Shown: positions 34,871-42,676 of the stretch, in pieces
How positions within the stretch are numbered: position 1 is the first letter of the stretch
Layout: each line of letters begins with the position of its first letter
Assembly (NCBI GenBank): GCA_000751295.2
Contig: CCMO02000001.1
Location: forward strand, 682,001 to 746,000
From: a bacterium YEK0313
GTDB lineage: Bacteria > Pseudomonadota > Alphaproteobacteria > Rhizobiales > Phreatobacteraceae
Direction: 5' to 3'
DNA length: 64,000 nucleotides
Made by a program: the position numbers and the translations under genes
The notes under the pieces: generated by a model
Databases searched by the model: none
What the model was told of the DNA's origin: nothing
The model's input: only the letters and a program-made list of their open reading frames with translations

Positions 34871-35680
34871 TCACTCCGGCATGACCTGGTCGAGCCGGCC
34901 GCCGAGGCGCAGCGGCTGGCACCGTGTCGCAAGCCCGCCGTCGGCAATGTCGACCACCAGGCCGGACAAGGTCGCCGGCCCGCCGGCCGGCTCGAACTTG
35001 CCGCCCGGCGTCTTCTCGCGCATGCGGCGCAGCGGCTCGGCCTTGTCCATGCCAATGACCGAATCGTAGTCGCCGCACATGCCGACATCGGTCATGTAGG
35101 CCGTGCCGCCCGGCAGCACCCGGTGGTCGGAGGTCGGCACATGGGTATGGGTGCCGATGACGAGCGAGGCGCGCCCGTCGAAGAGATGGCCGAAGACCTG
35201 CTTCTCGCTGGTCGCCTCGGCATGGATGTCGATGACCGCGGCATCGGCGACGCGGCCGAGCGGGGCGGCGTCGAGCTCGCGCTCCACCGCCGTGAAAGGG
35301 TCGTCCATCGCGTCCATGAACACCCGGCCCATGGCGTTGACGACCAGCACGCGGGCCCCCTTGCGCGTCTCGATCAGCGCGGCGCCCCGGCCGGGCGTGC
35401 CGGAAGGATAGTTGACCGGCCGGACGAGGCGCGGCGCCCGGTCGATGAAGACCAGCGCCTCGCGCTGGTCCCAGGAATGATTGCCGAGCGTGACGCAGTC
35501 GGCGCCGGCGTCGAGCAGTTCCTGGTAGATGGCTTCCGTGATGCCGAAACCATGAGCGGCATTCTCGCCGTTGATGACGACGCAATCGAGCTTCAGCGCG
35601 GTGACGAGGCCCGGCAGCTTTTCGGTGACGGCGACCCGGCCGGCCTTGCCGACGACGTCACCGAGGAACAGGAGGCGCAT
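34871..35680 (-). CDS. ymdB: YmdB-family metallophosphoesterase
   Basis: 269 residues, the full length of the family (cyclic-nucleotide phosphodiesterase-like, di-iron or Mn). Metal ligands visible: FLGDVVGKAGR (Asp8), INGENAAHG (Glu, Asn), LGNHSWDQ (Asn, His), DIHAEATSEK (His) and GTHTHVPTSD (two His). The start codon overlaps the 5-FCL stop (TGATG). Confidence 0.95.
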   Translation of the reverse strand: MRLLFLGDVVGKAGRVAVTEKLPGLVTALKLDCVVINGENAAHGFGITEAIYQELLDAGADCVTLGNHSWDQREALVFIDRAPRLVRPVNYPSGTPGRGAALIETRKGARVLVVNAMGRVFMDAMDDPFTAVERELDAAPLGRVADAAVIDIHAEATSEKQVFGHLFDGRASLVIGTHTHVPTSDHRVLPGGTAYMTDVGMCGDYDSVIGMDKAEPLRRMREKTPGGKFEPAGGPATLSGLVVDIADGGLATRCQPLRLGGRLDQVMPE

Positions 35681-36267
35681 CAGGGGGCCCTATATCCGGT
35701 CTCGGTCAGGATGGCGTCGAGCCTGCGGTCGTGCGGCTCCACCGGAATGACTTCGACCTGCTGGACGGAAAAAGCAACCCCGATGGCGAGCCGGCGAACC
35801 GTCGCGTCGAGCCTGGCGAAGGCCCGGTCGTAATGGCCCTTGCCGTAGCCGATGCGGTTGAAGGCGGCATCGAAGGCGGCGAGCGGCGTGATCAGGATAT
35901 CGGGCTCGACCTCCGGCGCGCTCGCGTCCGGCCCGAACGTGCCGAAGCCCATCGGCACCAGCGGCGCGCCGCGCTCCATCAGGCGGAACACCATGGGCGT
36001 GGTGCGCGAGGGAAAGGCCGGCAGCGCCAGCCGGGCGCCTGCGGCGCGCAGCCGGTCCAGCAGCGGCCGGACGTCGATTTCGGACTGGATCGGCAGGAAG
36101 CCCGAGACGATCTTGCCGGCAATCGCGATCCGGTCGAGCGGGAACAGGGCCGCGACCGCCAGGGATGCCTCGATGCGGGCTTCGATCGGCAGGGCATCGC
36201 GGCGGGCGAGCGCCGCATCGCGCAGGGCTGCTTTGGATAAGACCGCGGCTTCGGACAATGTCTGCAT
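35680..36267 (-). CDS. ygfA: 5-formyltetrahydrofolate cyclo-ligase
   Basis: 195 residues from the ATG at 36267. ATP-dependent conversion of 5-formyl-THF to 5,10-methenyl-THF. Signatures: K-x-x-L/A-R near the N-terminus (SKAALRDAALARRDAL), then the conserved RIGYGKGHYDRAFARL and IGVAFSVQQVEVIPVEPHD. The frame is open to 36357, but conservation begins at MQTLSEAAV. First gene of the 5-FCL-ymdB-aroC-ribB run. The upstream gap probably holds 6S RNA, the standard partner of this gene. Confidence 0.95.
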   Translation of the reverse strand: MQTLSEAAVLSKAALRDAALARRDALPIEARIEASLAVAALFPLDRIAIAGKIVSGFLPIQSEIDVRPLLDRLRAAGARLALPAFPSRTTPMVFRLMERGAPLVPMGFGTFGPDASAPEVEPDILITPLAAFDAAFNRIGYGKGHYDRAFARLDATVRRLAIGVAFSVQQVEVIPVEPHDRRLDAILTETGYRAP

Positions 36268-36317
36268 CGGCCCCGCAAGGCGAGCGAATGAAACGGTAGA
36301 GCCGCTCCGCCGTTGGA

Positions 36318-36445
36318 CGCTCGATCCCGGGAACCTACCTAAGTAGGTGGGCGCCATATGTCCCAGTCCAGGGACCGGGTCAGGGACAGCTCCCGTTGAG
36401 ATCGATAAGGCCCCGGGGAATTATGGTCCTGACGGGCGTCGCAGC
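36318..36445 (-). ncRNA. ssrS: Candidate 6S RNA upstream of the 5-FCL gene
   Basis: Most of the 351-base gap 36268-36618 is taken up by a structured stretch. Read on the minus strand it contains a 5' TTCCCCGGGG block that can pair with a 3' CCCGGGAT block, the phrase CGGGAGCTGTCCCTGACCC, similar in place and pattern to E. coli 6S (CGGGCCAGTCCCCTGAGCC), and an ACCTAC-TTAG-GTAGGT hairpin. 6S RNA commonly sits immediately upstream of this gene. Ends are guesses, and the paired core is shorter than most 6S RNAs. I see no other gene in the gap. Confidence 0.45.
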
Positions 36446-36618
36446 TCTGTCACGAACATAGGCTCTGCGCCGCCCGAGAGGAAGGGGCTCGGGGGCCTCC
36501 TCGACCGGAAATTCGCGTCCGCCGACTGACAGGCGCGGAGCACGGCCGCCGCGCCATTTGACAGGACGCGGCGGGCCGGCGGAAATGGCCGGCCGCCCTC
36601 CAGCCGACAGCGCCCGCC

Positions 36619-38097
36619 ATGCCGCATTCGCCGCTCCCGCCGCCGCCCGTCCCGCCGCTCGCGCCCGTCCTGATCGAGCGCTTCGCATCGATCGTCGGCG
36701 CGCGCCATGCGCTGACCGATCCCGCCGACCAGGCGCCCTACCTGAAGGACTGGCGCGACCTCTATCCCGCGCGCACGCAGCTCGTGCTGCGGCCGGCGGC
36801 GACCGAGGAGGTCGCGGCGATCCTCCGGCTCGCCAGCGAGACCGGCACGCGCGTGGTGCCGCAGGGCGGCGCCACCGGACTCGTCGGCGGCCACCTGCCC
36901 TTTGCCGAGGGCGGCGAGATCATCGTCTCGATGACCCGCATGAAGGCGATCCGGGCCGTCGATGCCGCCGGCAACACGCTGATCGCGGAAGCCGGCGTGA
37001 CGCTGCAGGAGGCGCAGGACGCGGCCGCCGCGGTCGGCCGGCTGTTCCCCCTGAATATCGGCTCGAAGGGCTCCTGCACCATCGGCGGCAATCTCGCCAC
37101 CAATGCCGGCGGCACCCAGGCGGTCGCCTACGGGCTCGCCCGCGACCAGGTGCTGGGCCTCGAAGTGGTGCTCGCCGACGGCCGGATCTGGCATGGGCTG
37201 CGGATGCTGAAGAAGGACAATACCGGCTACGACCTGAAGCACCTGTTCATCGGTGCGGAGGGCACGCTCGGCATCATCACCGCGGCATCACTGAAGCTGG
37301 TCGCGGCGCCGCGGGCGGTGGAGGCCGCCTGGGTTGGGGTCGCCTCGCCCGCCGCGGCGCTCGCCCTGCTCGCCCGCGCCCAGGAGCGCGCCGGCCTCGC
37401 GGTGACCGGTTTCGAGCTGATGCCGCGCAACCTCTTCGAGTTCGTGCTGCGCCACATGCCCGGCGCGCGCGATCCGCTTGGGGAGCCCGCGCCCTGGTAC
37501 TGCCTGGTCGAACTCGCTTCGCCCGCGGCGGCGGGCCTGCGCGACATGCTCGAGGACATCCTCGCCTCGGCGCTGGAGGACGGCCTCGTCGCGGATGCGG
37601 CGGTCGCCGACAGCAGCGCCCAGCGCGAGGCCTTCTGGCGCTGGCGCGAAGGCATGAGCGAAATGCAGAAGCCGGAAGGCGGCTCGATCAAGCACGACGT
37701 CTCGGTGCCGGTCGCCGCCGTGCCGGCCTTCATCGCCGAGGCCTCGGCGGCCTGCGAAAAGCTGATCCCCGGCTGCCGGCCGGTGCCCTTCGGCCATCTC
37801 GGCGACGGCAACATCCACTTCAACGTCAGTCAGCCCGTCGGCGCCGACAAGGACGGCTTCCTCGCCCGCTATGACGAGGTGAACGGGCTGGTCCACGGCA
37901 TCGTCGCCCGCTTCGGCGGCTCGATCTCGGCCGAGCACGGCATCGGCCGGATGAAGCGCGATCTGCTGCCGGCGGTGAAGGACCCGGTGGAACTCGACCT
38001 GATGCGCAGCGTGAAGGCGCTGCTCGACCCGCAGGGCATCCTCAATCCGGGCAAGGTCCTGTCGATGCCGGCGCTTGGCGTCGAGAACGGCCGGTGA
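36619..38097 (+). CDS. FAD-binding oxidase, GlcD/D-lactate dehydrogenase-like
   Basis: 492 residues of the PCMH-type FAD family. The FAD-binding half has VVPQGGATGLVGGHLP, LFPLNIGSKGSCTIGGNLATNAGG and YDLKHLFIGAEGTLGIIT. The C-terminal half has the substrate/metal motifs FGHLGDGNIHFNV and SAEHGIGRMKRD, with the terminal LDPQGILNPGKVL. Expected to oxidise a 2-hydroxy acid (D-2-hydroxyglutarate, D-lactate or glycolate). The ATG at 36619 gives the expected N-terminus; the Shine-Dalgarno is weak. Confidence 0.93.
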   Translation: MPHSPLPPPPVPPLAPVLIERFASIVGARHALTDPADQAPYLKDWRDLYPARTQLVLRPAATEEVAAILRLASETGTRVVPQGGATGLVGGHLPFAEGGEIIVSMTRMKAIRAVDAAGNTLIAEAGVTLQEAQDAAAAVGRLFPLNIGSKGSCTIGGNLATNAGGTQAVAYGLARDQVLGLEVVLADGRIWHGLRMLKKDNTGYDLKHLFIGAEGTLGIITAASLKLVAAPRAVEAAWVGVASPAAALALLARAQERAGLAVTGFELMPRNLFEFVLRHMPGARDPLGEPAPWYCLVELASPAAAGLRDMLEDILASALEDGLVADAAVADSSAQREAFWRWREGMSEMQKPEGGSIKHDVSVPVAAVPAFIAEASAACEKLIPGCRPVPFGHLGDGNIHFNVSQPVGADKDGFLARYDEVNGLVHGIVARFGGSISAEHGIGRMKRDLLPAVKDPVELDLMRSVKALLDPQGILNPGKVLSMPALGVENGR

Positions 38098-38125
38098 CGC
38101 CGGGCGCGGCATCAGAGGCGGCCAG

Positions 38126-38881
38126 TCAGAACAGGCTCCCCTGCCCGCCATCGTCAGGTGATCGCGGGGCCGGCTTCGGCCGCGGCGCCCTCACGGGGCG
38201 CACCGGCTCGGCCGGCGCGTCGGTCGCCTCGTCCTGGATTTCCGGCCCGTCATTGGTGACCTTGTTCACCGCCGGGCCGATGCGCCTGAGCTCGAGCTCG
38301 CCCTGCAGCGGGGCCGCGATCAGCGCCGCGGCGCGATCGGGCGGCGTCGCCGGATCGAGCCATTCCTCCCAGGATTTCGGGTCGAGAATGATCGGCGCGC
38401 GCGGGTGGACGGCATCGAGCGGCGGCTTCGCCCCGGTCGTCATCAGCGCCACGGTGTCGATCTCCGAGCCGTCGGGCGAGGACCAGGTCTCCCACAGCGC
38501 GGGAAAGGCGAAGGGCGCGCCATCCGGGCGGCGGATCAGATGCGGCGTCGAGACGCGGCCCTCGCGCTGCCATTCGTAGAAGCCGTCGACCGGCATCAGC
38601 CCGCGCCGGCGCTGGAACGCCGCCCGGAAGGAGGCCTTCTCGCGCGCGGTCTCGGCCCGGATATTGATGACCAGCGGATAATCGGCGGGATCCTTGACCC
38701 AGCCGGGCAGAAAACCCCAGCGCATCAGCACGAAACGCCGCGCGCCGTTGATGATGGTGACGACCGGCACCGGCTGGGTCGGCGCGATGTTGAAGCGCGG
38801 CGGAAAGTTCGGCCGGTCGGAATAACCGAACTCTTCGCGCAGCAGCTCCGGCGCCAGGGTGATGGCAAAGCGGCCACACAT
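38126..38881 (-). CDS. yedK: SOS response-associated peptidase (SRAP, YedK/HMCES-like)
   Basis: 251 residues. SRAP proteins form a thiazolidine crosslink with abasic sites in single-stranded DNA through Cys2, protecting the lesion. MCGRF is intact, RFNIAPTQ follows, and the active-site Glu is in PVDGFYEWQ with a His in DAVHPRAPIIL. A ~35-residue Pro/Arg-rich tail ends in GQGSLF. Convergent with the FAD oxidase. Confidence 0.93.
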   Translation of the reverse strand: MCGRFAITLAPELLREEFGYSDRPNFPPRFNIAPTQPVPVVTIINGARRFVLMRWGFLPGWVKDPADYPLVINIRAETAREKASFRAAFQRRRGLMPVDGFYEWQREGRVSTPHLIRRPDGAPFAFPALWETWSSPDGSEIDTVALMTTGAKPPLDAVHPRAPIILDPKSWEEWLDPATPPDRAAALIAAPLQGELELRRIGPAVNKVTNDGPEIQDEATDAPAEPVRPVRAPRPKPAPRSPDDGGQGSLF

Positions 38882-39017
38882 GGCTCAGCCCGGCTGCCGT
38901 AACGCCATGATGGCCGCCGCGAACATGTCGAAACCCGCCTGGTCCATGAGCTTTTAAGTCTTCCTTCACGCTGGCCATGGCTTGTTGGCGAGGCCCAGAA
39001 GGACACGATCATAGCCG

Positions 39018-39530
39018 ATGTTCGCAGCGGAGCTACAGAACGCGGAACTGACGCTGACGCCGGAGCGTCTGCGCGCGGCCAATATTCATCCGGAAACGCG
39101 GCTGGCGACCGACTATCTCAACCATTTCAACGAAGCGATCATGCTCCTGGAGCTGATCCCGTCCATGCCCGACTGCATGGAGGACGTGCTCGCCTGGCAG
39201 CCGCGCACCTACGAGGAGCATTTCCTCGCCTCCAGCTATCGCGACAAGGAACTGGTGCTCGCCGTCTACCGGCATGTGCCGCCCGAGGTCCTCGCGCGCT
39301 TCCACGCCGTGATCGACCAGATGAACCAGCTCATGACGGCGGCCATCGACAGCCTGAAGGTGGTCGGGCCGGGGCCGGCCACGGCCATTGTCGCGGAGGA
39401 GGCCGGGCTGATCCTGAAGCGGCTCGCCGCGCGCGCGGCCGGCATCATGAACGCCGCGACGGAAACGGAAGAGGATCTCGCCCTGCCCGCCTCCGCCCAG
39501 GACGCCATCGACGCCCTGATGCGCCGCTGA
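39018..39530 (+). CDS. Conserved protein of unknown function
   Basis: 170 residues, helix-rich and soluble, with no signal peptide. The middle (TDYLNHFNEAIMLLELIPSM and YEEHFLASSYRDKELVLAVY) has the look of a helical-bundle protein conserved in Hyphomicrobiales, but I cannot name it. The ATG at 39018 is the first after the divergent SRAP gene. The Nudix gene starts 13 bases after its stop, so they are probably cotranscribed. Confidence 0.75.
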   Translation: MFAAELQNAELTLTPERLRAANIHPETRLATDYLNHFNEAIMLLELIPSMPDCMEDVLAWQPRTYEEHFLASSYRDKELVLAVYRHVPPEVLARFHAVIDQMNQLMTAAIDSLKVVGPGPATAIVAEEAGLILKRLAARAAGIMNAATETEEDLALPASAQDAIDALMRR

Positions 39531-39543
39531 TAGCCTTCCGTCC

Positions 39544-39993
39544 ATGTCCGATCGCTCCTACCCGTCCCGGCCGATCCTCGCCGTCTCGACCGCGGTGATC
39601 CGCGCCGGCAAGATGCTGGTCGCCCAGCGCGCCAATCCGCCCGGGCGCGGGCTCTACAGCCTGCCCGGCGGCCTTGTCGAGGTCGGCGAGACGCTGGGCG
39701 AAGCCGCCGCGCGCGAACTCATGGAGGAGGTCGGCGTCAGGGCCGAACCGATCGGCCTCGTCGGCGCCCGCGACATTATCGGCCGCGACGGCGAGGATCG
39801 GGTCGAACGCCATTTCGTCGTCGTCACCTATGCCGCCCGCTGGCTCGCCGGCGAAGGCGAGCTGACGCCGGAAGCCTCCGACATCCGCTGGGTCGATCTC
39901 GACGAGATGGCTGGCCTTGCCACGACCGACGGCCTTGCCGATGTGGCGCGGGCGGCCTTCGCGCTCGCCCGCAGTGCCCCGGGGGCCGCATAA
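39544..39993 (+). CDS. Nudix hydrolase
   Basis: 149 residues. The Nudix box is complete: GGLVEVGETLGEAAARELMEEVGV (GX5EX7REUXEEXGU). The N-terminal VSTAVIRAGKMLVAQRANPP and the loop after the box are like ADP-ribose pyrophosphatase or MutT-like housecleaning enzymes. Substrate not assignable. It lies 13 bases after the 170-residue protein and 55 bases before the TIGR02301 gene. Confidence 0.92.
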   Translation: MSDRSYPSRPILAVSTAVIRAGKMLVAQRANPPGRGLYSLPGGLVEVGETLGEAAARELMEEVGVRAEPIGLVGARDIIGRDGEDRVERHFVVVTYAARWLAGEGELTPEASDIRWVDLDEMAGLATTDGLADVARAAFALARSAPGAA

Positions 39994-40048
39994 ACCCTGT
40001 CGCGACCCGCCGGTTGCAGCGGCCGGCCCGCTGGCGCATAGCTTCGTC

Positions 40049-40465
40049 ATGGTTCGCGCGCTGATCCCGGTCCTCGCTGTGCAGGCCGCCCTTGCCGGGC
40101 CGGCCGCCGCGCAGCGTGCCACGACCCCGCCAGCGGCGCCGGCCGTGCCCGAATCACTGATGCAGGCGCCCTACGAACCCCAGCTCCTGCGGCTCGCCGA
40201 GATCATGGGGGCACTGCACTATCTGCGTACGGTCTGCACCGCGCCGGACACAGGCGCCTGGCGGCGCGAGATGCAGGCGCTGATCGATGCCGAGGCCGGC
40301 AGCGCCGAGCGGCGCGAACGGTTGATCCAGCGCTTCAACCGCGGCTATGCCGGCTTCGAGCAGACCCATCGCTCCTGTACGCCAGCCGCGCAGGTCGCCA
40401 CCCGCCGCTATCTGGACGAGGGCCAGCGCATCGTCGCCGACATCACCAGCCGTTTCGTAAACTAG
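40049..40465 (+). CDS. TIGR02301-family exported protein
   Basis: 138 residues. Signal peptide at residues 1-~22 (MVRALIPVLAVQAALAGPAAAQ). The mature part fits TIGR02301: PYEPQLLRLAEIMGALHYLRTVC near residue 40, W at RREMQALIDAE, and RFNRGYAGFEQTHRSCTPAA with a second Cys. The two Cys may form a disulfide. An alphaproteobacterial family of unknown function. The open frame upstream of 40049 overlaps the Nudix gene and was not used. Confidence 0.82.
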   Translation: MVRALIPVLAVQAALAGPAAAQRATTPPAAPAVPESLMQAPYEPQLLRLAEIMGALHYLRTVCTAPDTGAWRREMQALIDAEAGSAERRERLIQRFNRGYAGFEQTHRSCTPAAQVATRRYLDEGQRIVADITSRFVN

Positions 40466-40610
40466 ATCCTGCGTGTCATTTTGGGATCACTGAAGATTAA
40501 TTCACAGGTGTTAACCTTCCGGTGAGAATTGGCTGCCCTCGGCCGACTCACGTGCTAGTGTCCCTTCATGGGGCAAATCGGGTCGACCGGTCCCCCTTCA
40601 GGACATGACG

Positions 40611-40871
40611 ATGCAGTTTGCTCCCGCGATTTCAGCCCGTGCCGTCGAAGCCGAAGACCAGCGGCAGGCCGCCATGGGCTACGTGTCGGAAGCCTTTGCC
40701 GAGGCCCGCCTCGACGGGCTCGACGTCGACTGCATCGCCCAGGCCGCGGTCTTCGCCTCTTTCGTCGAGATGGTCGCGACCTATGGCGAGGAAGCCGCCG
40801 CCGGCTTTGCCGAGCGGCTGGCCGAGCGCGTGCGCGCCGGCGAATTCACGGTGGACCGCTCGGCACACTGA
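40611..40871 (+). CDS. Small conserved protein of unknown function
   Basis: 86 residues, acidic, Ala-rich and predicted all-helical (QAAMGYVSEAFAEARLDGLD, then AAVFASFVEMVATYGEEAAAGFAERLAERV). No signal peptide. Two in-frame ATGs exist (40605, 40611); the second is preferred because CAGGA then has a seven-base spacing. The 145-base gap upstream carries an AT-richer stretch around 40490-40520 likely to contain its promoter. Eighteen bases separate it from the next gene. Confidence 0.72.
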   Translation: MQFAPAISARAVEAEDQRQAAMGYVSEAFAEARLDGLDVDCIAQAAVFASFVEMVATYGEEAAAGFAERLAERVRAGEFTVDRSAH

Positions 40872-40888
40872 ACAGGGCGGCTGCGAGG

Positions 40889-41608
40889 GTGATCCTGTTG
40901 ACCCCACGGACCGTCGCCATCGTTTCAGCCGTCATTTCGGTGACCGTTCTCGGCGTCGCCCTCGCCCAGATCATGCCCGCCGACCGCGCGCGCGCCCCGG
41001 CCGGCACGGTGCCGCCCGCGCCGGACAATGCGGCGCCGCTGCGCCCGACCATTCGAGACGTCACACCCCAGGCCCGCGAAACGCCGCCGGCCGCGACCGA
41101 AACCGCGGCGCGACCGGCCGGTCCGCGCCGGCCGGCGCCCGTCTCGGTCGAGATCCTGCCCGACAATGAGGACCTGAAGGATCGGGTCGGCCATATGCGC
41201 GAGAAGCTCATTCTTGCCGCCCGCTCAGGCGATATCGAGCGCCTCGGCGTGGTGTTCCAGATGAACGAGACCATGCCGGTGTTCAGCCGCGGCGGCGAAC
41301 GCGATCCGATCGCCTTCTGGAAGCAGGCCTTGGGCGACGGCCAGGGCCACGAGATCCTCGCCATCCTCCTCAACATTCTCGACCTGCCGCCCGCCGTCAT
41401 CAACAAGGGCACGCCGCAGGAAATGACGGTCTGGCCCTATCTCGCCCATGTGCCGCTGGACCGGCTCACGCCACGCCAGTCGGTCGACCTCTACCGGCTG
41501 ATGACCGCGCAGGACGTGCGTGACATGCGTACGCTCAACGCCTGGGTGTTCTGGCGCCTCGGCATCGGGCCCGACGGCACGCTGCACTATTTCCTCGCCG
41601 GTGAGTGA
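40889..41608 (+). CDS. Membrane-anchored or exported protein of unknown function
   Basis: 239 residues from the GTG at 40889; a TTG at 40898 with GAGGG eight bases upstream is an equally good start. One N-terminal hydrophobic segment (TVAIVSAVISVTVLGVALA) is a signal peptide or anchor. A ~70-residue Pro/Ala/Thr-rich linker follows, then a compact ~145-residue domain (LKDRVGHMREKLILAARSGD ... VWPYLAHVPLDRLTP ... GIGPDGTLHYFLAG). The domain looks conserved but I cannot assign it. Close coupling to the 86-residue protein suggests a shared transcript. Confidence 0.75.
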   Translation: MILLTPRTVAIVSAVISVTVLGVALAQIMPADRARAPAGTVPPAPDNAAPLRPTIRDVTPQARETPPAATETAARPAGPRRPAPVSVEILPDNEDLKDRVGHMREKLILAARSGDIERLGVVFQMNETMPVFSRGGERDPIAFWKQALGDGQGHEILAILLNILDLPPAVINKGTPQEMTVWPYLAHVPLDRLTPRQSVDLYRLMTAQDVRDMRTLNAWVFWRLGIGPDGTLHYFLAGE

Positions 41609-41713
41609 TTCCGCGCAAGGCGGGCGCCGGCCGGGTTGAACCGGCGATCCGCCACGCTAACCTTTGCCGGCAAGCGATCCGCACCGATTCGCGGCGAACC
41701 GAGGAGGCAGCCC

Positions 41714-42046
41714 ATGGCCGGGACATTCGCATTGTCGAAGGCGACGAATGGCCAGTTCCGCTTCGTGCTCAAGGCCGGCAACGGCCAGACCATCCTGACG
41801 AGCGAACTCTACACCACCAAGGCGGCGGCCGAGAACGGCATTGCCTCGGTGCGGACCAATGCCCCCAACGACGCGCGCTATGAGCGCAAGGAGGCCAGGA
41901 ACGGCCAGCCCATGTTCAATCTCAAGGCCGCGAACGGCCAGGTGATCGGTACGAGCGAGACCTATTCGTCGGCCTCCGCGCGCGATGCCGGCATCGAAAG
42001 CGTCAAGGCCAACGCGCCGGACGCCAAGCTCGACGACAGGAGCTGA
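41714..42046 (+). CDS. YegP/DUF1508 protein, two tandem repeats
   Basis: 110 residues made of two DUF1508 (YegP) repeats: FALSKATNGQFRFVLKAGNG...TSELYTTKAAAENGIASV and YERKEARNGQPMFNLKAANG...TSETYSSASARDAGIESV. Each ends with ANAPDAK/TNAPNDA-like phrases. Small dimeric alpha/beta proteins of unknown function. A strong GAGGAGG (41701-41707) sits seven bases before the ATG. Convergent with the methyltransferase at 42062. Confidence 0.92.
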   Translation: MAGTFALSKATNGQFRFVLKAGNGQTILTSELYTTKAAAENGIASVRTNAPNDARYERKEARNGQPMFNLKAANGQVIGTSETYSSASARDAGIESVKANAPDAKLDDRS

Positions 42047-42061
42047 CTGCGGCGGACGCGC

Positions 42062-42676
42062 TCAGGCCGCCCCTGCCTTTTCGAAAACGAGCATGGTCCA
42101 GGTCACGGCGTCGCGGTCGAGCATGTCGCCGCGGCAGCTTTCGTGGACCAGCGCGAAGCCATTTGCGGCCGCAAGCGCAACCGTCTCCGCGGCCGTCACC
42201 TCGAACATGCGCCGGCCCGGCGGCACCGGCCCGTGGCGCAGGGTCATGAAGACGCGGCCGCCGGGAACCACCAGATCGTCCAGCGCCTGCATGGCCGCCT
42301 GCCGCTCGGCACTGTCGAGATGCATCCAGACGGCGGTCAGGAAGGCGAGATCGAACCGGTCGGACGCGGCCCGCACCCGCGCGAGGTCCGGCAGGCCGTC
42401 GTCGAGCCAGGTGATGCCGGCCTCCGGATGCAGGCGCTCGCCCGCGCCGCGCAGCTCGGCCGTCGGCTCCACAGCCACGACGCGATGGCCGCGGGCGGCG
42501 AGCGCCGCGGCATCCCGGCCCGTGCCGGCGCCGATATCGATCACCCGTCTCGGCGCGGCCGGAACGAGGTGCAGGATGTCGGCATGGACATCCTCGAACC
42601 GGATGCTTTCGTAGCGAACCGTGAGGGCCGCCGCCTCGGCGGCATAGCCGTCGGTCGAACGGGCCGGGCCCGTCAC
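42062..42676 (-). CDS. Class I SAM-dependent methyltransferase
   Basis: 204 residues. The SAM-binding motif is RVIDIGAGTGRDAAALAARG followed by VVAVEPT. TAVWMHLDSAERQAAMQALDDLVVPGGR is the typical post-motif region of small-molecule methyltransferases. Substrate unknown. The start is a GTG at 42676 overlapping the stop of the dihydroorotase gene (GTGA), so it is probably translated by coupling. Confidence 0.85.
   Translation of the reverse strand: MTGPARSTDGYAAEAAALTVRYESIRFEDVHADILHLVPAAPRRVIDIGAGTGRDAAALAARGHRVVAVEPTAELRGAGERLHPEAGITWLDDGLPDLARVRAASDRFDLAFLTAVWMHLDSAERQAAMQALDDLVVPGGRVFMTLRHGPVPPGRRMFEVTAAETVALAAANGFALVHESCRGDMLDRDAVTWTMLVFEKAGAA

Noticed and set aside
40490..40520. CtrA-like TTAA pair upstream of the 86-residue protein
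   Set aside because: Spacing between TTAA elements is ten bases instead of the seven of the CtrA consensus.
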